This document shows positions 1 through 12,900 of a stretch of DNA of 64,000 bases, piece by piece. The notes under the pieces were generated by a model. That model did not search any database. It saw only the letters and a program-made list of their open reading frames with translations, and was not told the DNA's origin. Within the stretch, counting starts at the first letter, position 1. The number at the start of each line of letters is the position of its first letter. Position numbers and translations under genes: made by a program. The DNA comes from Pyrocephalus nanus (Eukaryota; Chordata; Aves; Passeriformes; Tyrannidae): the NCBI GenBank assembly GCA_038380795.1, contig CM076270.1, positions 24,506,001 through 24,570,000 of the forward strand. The letters run 5' to 3'.

Positions 1-1390
1 ACCCCAATTTCATTTATCCTTTTCAAAGTATGTATCATTTCATGGAAAAGCTTTGCCTGAAGGGCTTTGACTCTGCATTTTGGATGCAAAATAGAAAGCA
101 AACAACAAATGCAGCATTTGATGTGCTATTAAACCTTTCCATTGAGGATTGAATCTGACTCTAGTTAGCTTGTAAGGTGGTGCTGAACATTATTTAAACT
201 TAGATTGGGATTTTGTAAGGGCATCAACATCTAGAGTTTAGAAGTACCATCCAAATTACCTCAATAAGTATCAAGCTTTTCTTACTAGCCAGCAATGAAT
301 GCAAAAATATTTTGTTTCAATGGAGGAGAACTTCACAAAAGAGGAAAGCCAGCAGTGGATGTAAAGCACAGCTTAGTACCTTCCTCAAAGGTGTCCTCTA
401 ACACTTGACAAATTTATTATATTGACGTTTATTGAAGAATGTTCCTTCAAAAGCAATGAGTGCCTGGCTTAATTTCTGTCCTTTTTATTGCCCATCAGAA
501 TTGGCCTGAATTTTAGGACAGACTCAGTAATTTCGATACTTAGATCATGGCAAATTCCCAACTTCTGATAAAGCTGTCAGTTGTCTGCTTCAGGTACCTA
601 GGAATACTTTCCAGGGGCAAGATTCCAAAGAAAATTGTATGCTTGCTCTTTGCCAAAGGCTCAGCATTCCTAAACCAACTGCAGAGTGCATGTACCCTGC
701 AGAAAACCAGTGCAGGCAGTAATTAAACTGCCTATTTAATGAGTGGCCTGAAGGAAGTTTGGACTCCCCTCACAGGAAAATATGTGCACCACCAGATCCC
801 AAAATAGACATCTCTCAAATGCCAGTGATAGAGTTCTTTACTGGGATATTTCTTTTGCAATTTAAAATAATAGTATTTGGTCTTTTATTTGCAAATTTAT
901 GTATAATCCTCTACTGTTTTCTTCTTCTACACTTCTCTGTAGAAAGTTATTCTGTTTTGTAGCCAAAAACAGTAGCTTTTTCCTGGATAATCAGAAATGT
1001 TTAAATAATAGAATGCTCTACAACAAACATACTTTTGCAGTGATTTCATAGGCTGGATGGCTAGAAAAAAAAAAGAAAGAATTAAGAGAGTGCCCATTGA
1101 AAGTAGAATATTTATATTGCAGAATATCAATTAAATGAAAACCAAAAGTAATCCAGAAGTTATTTCATTGTTGTTGTCATCAGTCCTCTCCTAACTTGCA
1201 CTGTGATGTTGGACTGGAAAGGGAAAATGTTCAGAAATTTCTAAGTCTCACACTGTGGCCACACTCCCCTGGGTATTCCTCCTGCCTTTTCTAAGAAGAC
1301 TTGACCTATGATGAAATGCATCTCGTGTCCTGATTTCACAACTTCTGGTTCACCTGGGAAGTAAAGTAAGTTTTAAATAAGTCTCTATTT
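1..1390. other. AT-rich unique sequence, no gene seen
   Basis: Ordinary AT-rich vertebrate DNA with stops in every frame. The longest ATG-initiated frames here are 67 codons (759-962 plus, 927-1130 minus), have biased Phe/Leu/Ile content from T-rich DNA and no domain I recognise. An A-rich tract lies near 1065-1080. I see no repeat, RNA gene or splice-site pair that I would defend. Confidence 0.6.
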
Positions 1391-1416
1391 GGGGGGTGGG
1401 GGAGAAGGGGGGAGGG
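1391..1416 (+). other. G-quadruplex motif
   Basis: Four G-runs of 6, 5, 6 and 3 are separated by loops of 1, 4 and 1 bases. This satisfies the usual four-run G-quadruplex pattern on the plus strand, with short loops that favour stability. It stands out against the AT-rich surroundings and ends 22 bases before a perfect palindrome. Folding in vivo is inferred from the pattern only. Confidence 0.75.
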
Positions 1417-1438
1417 TTGACAGTTGTCCCAACTAAGC

Positions 1439-1458
1439 CACAACCTGTACAGGTTGTG
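1439..1458. repeat. Perfect 20-bp palindrome
   Basis: CACAACCTGT is followed directly by its reverse complement ACAGGTTGTG, giving 20 uninterrupted self-complementary bases with no spacer. The symmetry fails at the next base pair on each side. It could be a binding site for a symmetric protein dimer or a cruciform-prone spot. I cannot match it confidently to a named factor. Confidence 0.9.
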
Positions 1459-1469
1459 ATAACTGAGAA

Positions 1470-4400
1470 TTTGTTCTTTTTATTGACCTCAGCTACCTCA
1501 CATAAATGCTGGAATTATTTAAGAGAGTACTTGTCTTATCAGTGTTTTGCTCAATGGCCCCTTTATCCTTCACTTTGTTTTCCAGACCTTATCTTAGGAA
1601 CTGAATAAATGTGATTATGAAGAAGATGGCAAACTTGGTCAGAAAATGCTCTTTGCTGTGGTAAGATAGCCTAGAGTACTGCTCTTTGCAAAGATTTATT
1701 ACACAGCATAAGAGAAGAAAATAGCAGAATTCAAACAAGCAGGAGATGGTGTTGGAAAGCTGCAGCTCAGCACTTTGACAGGCGGGTACAGTTACAGGAC
1801 AAAGAGAAAAAAAGTCAAGGCAGAGTCAGGAAGAGGTAAAGAACTGACATTAATCCAAAAGTGCATAACACTTCCCTGGAGTCAGAAGGAAATTTGCATT
1901 TTGAAAACAAGCTGATGTCATTTTAAAATGAATTATTAATTTTGTCTCTTTTCCATTTCAGGGCAATATGGAAATAAGAGAACATTTAAAAGCACCTAGC
2001 AGCTGAGAAATTTCAGCAGCTCTGTATGAATGTAAAGTTTGAATTTTTATTTTTTTTTTTTCTGTAAGAGAATTTCAGGTTATATAGGACAAAGAATCTA
2101 TAAATTGAAAAATTCAAGTGTGGAGTGTAGGTAGGAACTGAGGACTATGAATCTTACTGTTATTGAGGAAATACTGCACATTCTTCCCATATTTATTTAT
2201 TTATTGTCAGGGAATGCAGACTCACACGTGCCCTGGAGGACATTGGAGAAAGGTTCACAACCCTCTCCCAACCCCACCTGAATGCCTAAGGCAGATCACT
2301 CGGGGGATCTCACAAACCTTCACCCCTCCCTTTTTGTTGCAGTGAATCCTCAGTTCTTATCTACAGGTTGAAACAACTGCAAGAGGGAAAAATGGGAGTG
2401 CCCATTCAGCCCAGAACAGAAATGAGCATCAGATTTGCAGGTTTTTTTCTGCAAACTGTACAGGATTAAAATGAGCCTCGAAATACGAATCTGAGATTGT
2501 CTTTTGCAAAGTTCTTGTTTATTAATGTCTGAGAGTGCAGTAACAATCACAAAAGTTTTGTTCATTTTAGGGATTTTCTGCAAACCAAATAATGTATTCT
2601 AGTGGTCTGTAATGTGGCAATGTAGGTTTAAGCAGAGAGAGGAATTCTCTCTCTGTTGTTGGAACACCAGTGTCAGTTTGAAGGTCTTCTGAAAGGAACA
2701 AGGAGCACACAGCTGGATTAATACCTCTCCTAGGAAGTGGCAAGATACCCATGAAATTTATCTGTTACTACAGAGGCAAATAGAATCATAAACATTCCAG
2801 CAAACATGAAATAATAGCAAGAAAAACGTACTTTTGCACCATCAGCCATGCCTGTAGTGACACTGCCTGTGGTGTAGAACAAATTCTTCACCTATTTCTC
2901 TTCCTGTGAAGTACCCTGCCTTGCACTCTGCAAACCTGAGCCAAGGATACATCCCCTTTGCATTAGACATGCTGATTGAAATAGCTTGAGAACTGTATAA
3001 AATAGATTCACAGAACTCCTTTGTTAATATTACTGCTCCCTTCTAAATGGGCTTAAACGTTGAAGGAACAATTTCTGTCAACATAATTATCATGGTGAGC
3101 TAGATGTGACAGCCTTTACAGAAATGGGCCCACTGAGTTTATGGAAGGAAATCATAAACCATCTCTAGTTTGAAAAATACAGATGGCTTATTTCTCACCT
3201 AAAAGAGATTCAAATAAAAGACTGGTGACAAAAAGGTGTTAAGAGTAGACAAATATGTTAGTGGGAAGACTGCTGGCTTGTAAAATCAATCTCCTTTGTT
3301 GTATTCTGCTCTTTACTAAATGAATTTGATAACGTTTACTCAATTAAACAATGGAAGGTAAACTGCTTTATAGAGAAATACATTTCCAACTGAAATTCCT
3401 CACTGTAACTCAGTTTGAACTTTAAACTCCAAGTAAGAACTGAGTGTGGAAGAGTGAATTATGCATGTGGTGGGATGACCAAGGGAGCAGGATTTTAACA
3501 AAACATGACACACTTAACAATTCTGTATAGGGAATTAACTTTCCTATATTTACTACCCTCAAAAAAAAAAGGCAAAGTGGAGGCAATGAAAAGCATCAAT
3601 TCACCTCATTTCTGAGGCAGCTGTTTATTAATGAGTAGGTGCTGAAAAAGGGCTGTGCCATAATGCAGATAACGTTTTTCTGACAGTGAGCTCACCTTCA
3701 TGCAGAGATTTTCACATGCAGGTGAAAGGAGCTCTTCAATCCCCTCAACCTGTTGTATCTGAGGATGGCACAAACTTTTAGGACAGCTGCATAAGTAGTG
3801 TTTCCCAGCATCTTAAAACTTATAAGGATGTTAAGACTCTTGTCTTTATTATAAGGCTATACTATTCCTGCATCTCTTCAATTACAAATTTAAATTCTGA
3901 TTTTTTGAGTAATTTGATATATTTAGTCATCTTTTCAGTAACGTTGTTAGGTTGGTTCCTTGTTCATGTGTTGAGATCAATACTGAGAAATTGGACTTCT
4001 CCTTTAGAAAATGCTTCTAAAACTGCTCCCAATAACTAAATTAAAGTTTTAAGAGAGAAGGACTCCCATAGAATACTGACATAGCTATTTATCCACATAT
4101 CAGACATGGTGAAAATGATTATACCTTTAGATTGTCTGATAAATCAGCTGAGCATTGATTAGGAGCATCTGTTTGTCTCCAGCTCAAACATAATTCAATA
4201 TCTATCAGAGGACATCTGCTGCCCTCTAGTAAGCCAAAATACCTGGTTCTGTCTGCTCACATGGCTTGATCAAAAATGTGTTCTCATGTTAGACTATCTA
4301 GTGCTACTCACAATAAAAAAAACAACCCAAACCAGCACCCAGTCTAGTTTCTTTTGTAACATTCAGTGTCCAAGTATATCCAAACTTGACTTTAGGTTAC

Positions 4401-6460
4401 TTTTCCTTGAATACTTTCAGGCAATATATCAGAAAGAGAATGAAAAAGGAAGCCTGGAGACTTGTTAATAGCTTCTGAAAAGTGACTTTCAGTGACTAAA
4501 GAAAGTATGAAGACAATATTGGTCTTCTTTCCTTTCACTGTTTTTAATGATGAATGCTGAACAGCATTCTTGTGGTGACACTGATGAAGTCGCCTGTCAG
4601 TGAGAATTTAAAATACATCCAGGATGAGAAGCCTGGAGAGCAGTTTGTCTACAGCAATTTTAAGGAACAAAGTGTTTTACCTAACGCTGGCAGATTCCTG
4701 AGTTCTTTTTGTTCTGTCAAAGAAAAAAAAGGTCTGAGCACGTTACAATTGTCTTTTAATTTATTATACAAAAAAGAAGTTGCACAGTTAAAGAGATGGA
4801 GAGGACTACTCAGAGCAAAAACAGGAGCAGCTGAACAGGATAGAATGAAAATTCTGAAATCCTCATACACACAAGTGACACAGTTTCATGTCTTAGGGTT
4901 TGCCTGAGTAGTCAGCTAAAGCACTATTAACATCAATTAGGTTACTCCTGCTGGCTCTGGCAGAACAGTTTAAGCCTTTCTTTGTAAATATTTGATTTTT
5001 CTCCTGGCTGTGGAGTTCATCTCATTGGCAAAGCTCCCCTTTATCTCAGAAGAGCATGAATTGACTTCTGTTTGCATTTCTCTGAAGATGCATGTTGGAT
5101 GTCAAAAATCAGCTCTGGAGAAGTAGGTCTAATTTCCAGTAACTGGTCCTTTTTGACTGTCTACTTTTCTTATTCCCTGACAAAGGAACATCTGCTCATT
5201 GTTTTACTTCATACTTATTTCCAGTTTTAGTCTTCTACAATATAAAACTTCATACTTTATTTTCCTCCACTCTTAGATGCAAGTTCATAGCTTCTACTGC
5301 AGCCAAATTTCTCTAGGTTAGATTTTTTTCCTATTGATTTTTTTTGTCCTCTTTTTTCAAACCCAGCAGAATAGTTTATTCAGAAATTCCAAGTTATGAG
5401 CTGTACAGCAGCACTGGAAGAAGTTAAAGGATTTGATGCAGTGCTCAGATCTTGATGGCTTGCACAGTGACATGGGAATCATGTGGGTATGTAATTCCTT
5501 TATGTGGATTTAAGTAAAACCTTAATTCTGACTCTTCCTCTGTGAACTTGAATAAATTTTCGGATCATAGTGTTGACAACATCACTTATACATTTTGCAA
5601 AATAATAGTCTCCCCTTCAATTTAGTTAAAATTTCTACTTGTCCTTAAATAGATGAAGAAATTAAATTTTGTTCTTCGCTTCTCATTTCTAGAGCACTTG
5701 CTCTTCTCTCAAAGAAATTTTTGCAGATTTCTTTGCTGTGAAATAATTCAATTTGAAGCTCAGAACAAATCACTGGGTAAAGAATGAAGTAAATTTTGTG
5801 ATATCTATACAGTTTTATCTCTATTTTTAGGTCTGTTCCATAAAAGTGAACTGTTAAATTGTCACACAGTGTAAAAAGCACAGTGTAGTGGCATGATAAC
5901 ACACAAAGTCATAAATCTTCTTTTATGTGGTCTATTTTTTAAAGATTGCCATTGCCATTAATTTTTACCACAACTTTTATACAAAATTCTTGCCCTGATA
6001 CCCAGTTCTGTTCAAATGTGCAGGAAGAGATAGAATATTGGAATCATATTGCAAATACACCTTTTTTTTTTCTTTCCTTACTTTTGAGCTACTAAGTTCC
6101 AGCTTTTTTAATTGGACAACAAATGTTTGACTAAGGAAGGCTCTTCAGAATATTAAAATATTTATATGTGAACAAAAACAATCCTATGGCAATTTAAAAT
6201 CATCAGGACCCAAGTGGATTCAGTGTCATGAGGCCAGTCATATGGCATAAAAGTATCTGTCCTTAGTGAGTGTATTTAATGAGTTCTATCTAAATGGAAC
6301 ATAAATAGCATAAAATGAATTCCTAAGGTGTATTCCCAAGAAGAAATAAATCATGCTAATAAAGCAAGCACAGTTGTTAATACAGTGATTGCAATCACAC
6401 ACCTACTTTAAAAACAACAAAGCATGCTGATGTGGTATCAGTCAGATTATTTTATTTTAT
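1470..6460. other. AT-rich unique sequence, no gene seen
   Basis: Five kilobases with no supported gene. The longest frame, 4554-4907 on the plus strand (117 codons), has no recognisable domain and no good flanking splice signals. Homopolymer T or A runs occur near 2045-2060, 3550-3560 and 6061-6071, and a short TTTA repeat lies near 2192-2205. I see no transposon ends, RNA genes or tandem arrays. Confidence 0.55.
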
Positions 6461-6464
6461 CTGA

Positions 6465-6478
6465 GTTGCCATGGCAGC
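6465..6478. promoter_or_regulatory. RFX-like X-box palindrome candidate
   Basis: GTTGCCATGGCAGC differs by one base from the symmetric RFX-type X-box GTTGCCATGGCAAC. RFX factors bind such sites as dimers in promoters and enhancers. This is a short motif match with no supporting promoter context, so function is only inferred. A related shortened palindrome, GTGCCATGGCAAC, lies at 33894-33906. Confidence 0.25.
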
Positions 6479-6817
6479 CATAGGAGTCATATTTTAATTA
6501 GGAGTCTCCGAATAATCCTGATTGTGACAGTTGCTTGCTATAAATACATGGTATTCTGATCTGCATGTTAAATACAGGGGAAGTTGATAAATATGCTGGA
6601 CACATTTCAGTACAGGTTTGTGAGGTCAGATTCAGCACATCAGGTAATCTCAGGCTTCCATAATATTGAAATGTGAGAGAAAAAGTAAAAAACAAATCCT
6701 TGGCTGGCGGTATTCCAGAAAAAGCCTGGGAAAGTGAGAAATATTGCTGTGTCTCAGCACCTGCTGAAACCAGCACATGGTGAGATGGTAACAATGCATG
6801 CTGCATTTTCTCTGCAG

Positions 6818-6954
6818 GACTGCAGAAATATTGTTACCCCTTCCTAAATCAGGAGCAGATTTCACAGCTATTGAACTGAGGAGTGACTGCTGCATAAACA
6901 GAATTAGAGAGGATGAAACATGCTATCTGGAAAATGTCGTGAATATCCAGTCAG
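6818..6954 (+). other. Candidate internal exon, 137 bp, unknown
   Basis: A strong acceptor-like site (pyrimidine-rich tract ending TCTCTGCAG at 6817) and a donor-like TCAG|GTGGGT at 6954/6955 bound a 137-bp block. One frame is open throughout, with 1 base before and 1 base after 45 codons. Its translation includes the segments LPKSGADFTAIELRSD and REDETCYLENVVNIQS, with a balanced, protein-like composition rather than the Phe/Leu bias of most frames here. I recognise no family. No partner exon is visible within several kilobases, so it may be a pseudo-exon, an alternative exon of a large gene, or an exon of a non-coding RNA. Confidence 0.2.
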
Positions 6955-6959
6955 GTGGG

Positions 6960-9900
6960 TTTGCATTTGAAGAGCTCTAAAAAGAGTCAAGCATTTGAAA
7001 GTTGCCACTTCATAGTTTAGAGCACTATCTAGTTAAAATAAAAAATCAACAATGGAAGGAAACAATTAAGAACTCAGCTTCTTCCTTTTTCCCTTTCAAG
7101 AAAACCAAGCACCTCAAGGTGTTAAAAATGTTACTCTCTAAAGCTTGGTAGTAGCACAATTGCAAAGAGTTCCTTGTACTGTTCTTCCACTCACACAGCT
7201 GTAGGAACCCACTTTAATTGAAATAAATGATGGACAAATCATTTGTCTATGAGGTAGGACTTTATTATTTTTATTTTTTTTTTTTAGACATTAGTATTTT
7301 TTACCTGTCCAAAAGTGCATCTGAAATTTTAAACAGAAAATATTAAACTATAGCCATATATGATGTCATGAATGTTTGTTGTGGGTAGTAGGGATGGTCA
7401 GAAGTCAAATATTGAAATAAACACGCAGAGGAGTTACTTGGAGCTGTCCATTTATCACAAATAATATTGGCTTCTACTGGAAAAACATTTGGAGTGGAAG
7501 AAGCACCAAAAAACTTTTAACCACCACTTCTACTCGTGCAGTCTGGGAAAGTAACACACATAGCAGAAATCAATTCTGTAATACAGAATAAACTCTAAAG
7601 GATTAAATGTCGTTGCTAAACCAGTTTCCTGAATGCTGTGCAGAAATATTTGCTTTGGTGATCACAACCTGCATTCCTCCCAGTCACCAGGTATGTAAAT
7701 CTTTGCATGTCTTCAACCACTCTGATCTTCTTCCTGCTTAAAAATTCCGTGATTTCTGACTTCTTGTGGTTTTTGTGAACACATTCAACTCACCTGCTTG
7801 CCTTCAAACCTGTGTGAAGTATTGGCTAGAGGTTTCTACTGCACTATATTTTCCAGTTCTATGTAATAGGACTTTCTTGGTAAAGATGACATTAAAATGT
7901 AGCCACATTTTCCTGTCTGAGCCAGCCATTGTGCCACATTTGCTTTTAAATCTTCACACAGGATTCCTGTTCAAGGAGGAAATGGAGAAATGATATTCAT
8001 ATATATGTGTCAGACCAGGCTGAAATTGGAAATTAGTGGCTGAATAGTCACTGGGTGATTTAGTTCAGCCTCTCTGTTGCACTGAATGATGTTGTAATGA
8101 CAGATACAAGTGTTTCAGACTGACCTGGTTATGACATTTCAGTGTAGGCAATTCCACTGTGATATAATTGAATATTCTCCTCACAATGCATTAGCTGCTT
8201 AATTAATTGCACTAATGACATTGTCCAGCATTTTACACTTAGTGACAGAAGATTAGGCTGAAGTAACAATCAGCCTAAAATCTATTCATATAAAAATTAA
8301 GTAAGATTATCCCAAGATACCATCTGCAATATGAGCGATTGCAAATATCTATTGCAGACCATAATGAATTCACTCCATTGAAAACAATGTTTCTAAGAAT
8401 TTTTGAATGATAAATAAACAATTGTATGTTGCATCTTTCCTGGTTATGCTATTTTTTTGGTTGCAAATGCTTTTTGTTTTTTGGTTTTTTTTTTTTGTTG
8501 AGTTAGAACACATATTCACGGAAGCATAAAAAAGACAATAAATCTGAAGCATCAGAAAAGTATGTGAACCTGAACATCCTGTAATGGTGACACTGAACTT
8601 GCAAAAAACATTTGCCATTTCCAATGGCAAAGTTAAAAGGAGAAAAGAGGAGGAGGGGCAACAAGAACAAAAATAGCTCTGGCTCCAAATAAATTACTGT
8701 TGTTATGACCACTAAAAGTTTTCTCCCTGCACAGAGCATCATTTTCTGAAGGTTCATTATTGCTGGATGGCTGTGGTTCTTTCAAAACTAATTCAAGGAA
8801 AAAGAAAATAATATTCCATGAAAAAACAAAGCTTTCTTTAATTTTCTTTGTATTGGTATTCTACAACGCATGAAAAAAACCTACAAGTAGAACTTTGTTG
8901 AGCTTCTTTTTCTTTTTTTCTGTTGTCTGTAGATATGGAATTTGAATGATCAACATTTTCAAAAGCATTTATGACATTGCAGCAGAACTGGAGCTGCTGG
9001 GATCTGAACACTCTTGAAAATGTGTCTGTTTTCTTCAGGTGTCTACACAAGCCCTAAAACTGTTTTAGTAATTTGTAGGGAGATGTAAAGTAAGGCTAAG
9101 CTGCTATTTTTCTGTTTTCCAAGAGAAAATTTAGAAAATTCAACTGTATCAAGAATGTAAGAGTATCTGCATGTATGAGATAAAAATAATCTCTAAATCA
9201 TAAGAAACTTTTAACATATTTTAAAATTATTTGATGATGACACATAACAAAGCAGTTTTCCATGTGGTGTTTTCTCTCTGGCTCAAAACATTGCCTTCCA
9301 TGTACCATAGTTTTTTCCATTTTTATGCTACCCTTATGCCACCAGGATAAAAGGAGCATCATTAATGATCTCCAGTAAGCAACATTAGGGAAGCTGGTAT
9401 TAGTGCATTACAATTGTTTGATCACCTGCTGTTACAACAGATGATGTGGATGAGAAATAAAATTGCAAGAATTTTAACTTTTTTGTGCTGTGCAATCTCT
9501 CAAAATGCAACCAGAAAAGTTATGTGCAATTCTGTAGTTAATGAGAAAAGAACTTGACATTGAAATTATTCCTTGTATCTTGCAGAATTCAGTTTTTCAA
9601 GGTGTCCTATTTGAAAGTGGATTTTCCTTTGGTTTTATTGTTTGTTTGTCTTGTAATATTGCTGCTTCTTACTGGTTTGCTGGTTTGTTTGTTTATTTTC
9701 TTAATGTGATTTTTTAAAAAATACCTAAGTTAGACCCTTATGCTGTGCTAATGGTATTCATTTTACTTCTGGTTTGATTTATGACTTTTTTCATTAAGTG
9801 TAGAATTTCCTACTACACGGTATATGGACTTCTTAATTCTTTAATGGATGTCTTTTTTTCAGTCTAGTTGTGATACACTTCAGCAGCATGGGGGGGGGTG

Positions 9901-12900
9901 TGAAATGCAAAAGCTTGCATGGTTCCTGCTGTATTCTGGTGCTCTGTTATTAACATTAATATAGCTTTTTACAATTTTATGACCATATTTAATATCAGTC
10001 TCATAAAGTTCTACTCTGTGTAGAATGCCTTTCTCACTGTGTCTTCCCCAGAAATCCCATGACTGCCTTATTCAAGTTAAGTAACCATTTCTTGTCCATT
10101 TTCCTCAGTCACAAAGGCTGGAGTTGCCTGATGCTTGAAGGGGAAATTACAATCTGTTCATGATGTCACAGCAGCCAAAACCAGGCAATCATGGAGAGGA
10201 TCCACCATGGGCTCTGTTATTTCAGGATCTCTTACAAAACAAGTTTGTTTTATTCAAATTAAATTCAGTGAGGAAATCATTGTGTTGGAACACTGTCATA
10301 GTTAAGGGAAAGGCCATGTGATTGCTCTAACTTGGATGTTATTAAGCTTTTTGTAACACATCAAAGCCATTTAGAAGATATATATAAAAATTAAGCCTGC
10401 TCTTTTGTAGACTTTTCACCACCCTCCTCTTTCCTTGCTTTTCCAATGAATTTAGTACCAATGACCAAACTTCAATTAAATTTTAATTTGAAAAAGCTGC
10501 TTCTACACCTGCAGCTCTTTCAAGCCAGTGTGAAATATCTCAGCTGCTCCCATCAATGCCCCACTGATCATCCTGGTGGCAGAAGGCTGTAAGAAAGGCA
10601 CAGAACTTCAGTCTGATGACCTTTAGCTGTTATTAGACTGACCAGATAAGCAAGTTTCTAGGCAGCTCTTACTATGTCTACAGAAAAGTAAGCTGTAGCT
10701 CTGCAGTTAACTTATAAATAGCTTTTATGTGTTTAATGTAACCTAATTTAGGGTAAATGGATGAATTATCCCATGGGTGGAACTTTACTCAAGTATAATT
10801 TTATTTACAATATCTAACCAAGAGGTTTATGTTTCCCCAGTGACCATACTTCCATTTTATTTTTATTATAAAATAGTTGGCATTTGAAACTTCCTTTCTG
10901 AATGTCACATTCTGCAATTTTGGTGAATGCTAATTATCATATGCTTCATAAGTTCCATTTTGCAATTGCCAGCGCTGTTTATTTTATTTTATTTTGTATT
11001 TACTTTGGAAAATGAAATGCATATATATTTTGGAATGAGTAAATAATGCAGATTAGAAAATGTTCCAAAGACGTGACATTTTTTTGTAATTAAAAGGAAG
11101 AAATATGCAAGTAGATTAAAAGACTGACAGCTGCACCAGAATAAGATCAGCAGACTTTTGCTTGACAAAAATAACAAAGAGGACAGGGGAGGTCTCATCT
11201 AGGATTTTAAAATGTGGTTGCTTATCCTTTAATACTAAAAATCAAACTGCAAAAGATTCTGACAGCAAATAAAAGTTTATATTTTGATTTAAGACTATAT
11301 ATGTAAGACCTTCCTTTAGAAAGACAGCTGCAGGGAGGAGCTACTGGACTTTTGAGTAGTTGTATAAAGGTTCTTCTGAGACTTTTTTTTATATTATTGC
11401 AGCATAACATATATTTGGCCAAACAATAAATCTGACTGTAACTAAAATCTTCAATCTGTTTTATCCTGTCCCCTACACCTGATGTGTAACCCCAAAAGCC
11501 TGATCCTCAGTAGAGTATAACAGCCATTGCTGTGTTTGTAAAGTTGAGTGGAATCTAAAAATGAAAATAGGAAACCCTGACTCTTCTGCTTCTCTGACAT
11601 TTTATTTTCATGTAGAACACAAATGAGCTGAAACAACTGAAGTAGTAACGTACATTTCTGAAAGATGAAGCTCTTGGCAGACACGTATTTCTAAATTAGA
11701 ACTATTTTGGTAACACTGAAGTTCAGCTTCCAGGGGTTTTTTCCCCCCTTTATTATGTTTTTTCAATAGAAATTTTTAGTATTTTAATATGGTGCCTAGA
11801 ACTGGCTAACATTTTTTAGGATTTTTTTTTTTCTAAATCCAGATATATCTTAGAAATGTGTTAATATTAGTGATGGGTTAACTGGAGAATAGTGAAATTG
11901 TTTAATTTCTTCTTTAAGTTGCCAGTAGCCATGTGTTTTTTTCAATATCATTATATATTTTTATTTTACATTATTTGTTTCTAGTTTCAATTATACTAAA
12001 TTGAAATTTGTGGAGCAAAATAAAATAACAATGCTGATTTTTAAAATTCTGGAATTTCACAAATATATATTTTCCCCTAATATTTGTTTTAAAAATCATG
12101 TTCCTCAGCAAAGCCAAACACCATTTGGGTGAGACTACAGGGAGAAGGAGGAATTCTTGTTGTCTTTCACATGGTCCACTTAAACATCATTAATTGTCAC
12201 TTAGAGGAACAACAGACCAACTGGCCTGACACTTAAGAACTGGATTTAAATATTGACCTACTAAAGTCAATGAAGTAGTGACAGCTGAGATTTTCTGAGG
12301 CTTCTCTCTAATTTAATTTAGAGACATACATCAGCAGTTGAAGAGAAGAATTAATTCTGTAATTACCATGCATAAAAAATTAATGCTGCCCCATAATATT
12401 TACTAATAAAACACGTACTTAACTAATATATCCCTTACTCATGGATTCAGTGTTACCCTGCTGCCTTTCTTTCTAGTTAAGAGTCAAGAATCAGACCTGA
12501 AGGGTTTTAGTTATATCAACAATGCTAAAGAAAGGTGTAATCTTTCAAAATACACTGCTTGAAAGACAGGGAGACATGAAGGGTAATTTATAGCAGGATT
12601 TTGGGTTCTCATCAGGTGGAATACTGAAAAGTATTTTATATGAAAGCATCTTCTTTTTCTTTAGGAGACAACTAAAACATTAATTCTAGACATTTTAGGG
12701 CACCATCATCAACTATTGAAAGAATTTAATTTTGTAAGTGGAGGTCATGGCCATTAAATACTAATGACCTGCATTAGGAAAAACCCATGGATTTATTGGT
12801 GGTTCAGAGGTTTTCTATGGGAATTAATCTTTTTCCTATGAACAAATTAGAATATGAGGAAATTTTCCTTCTTCCCAATCAGGAACTTTTGGAATATGTA

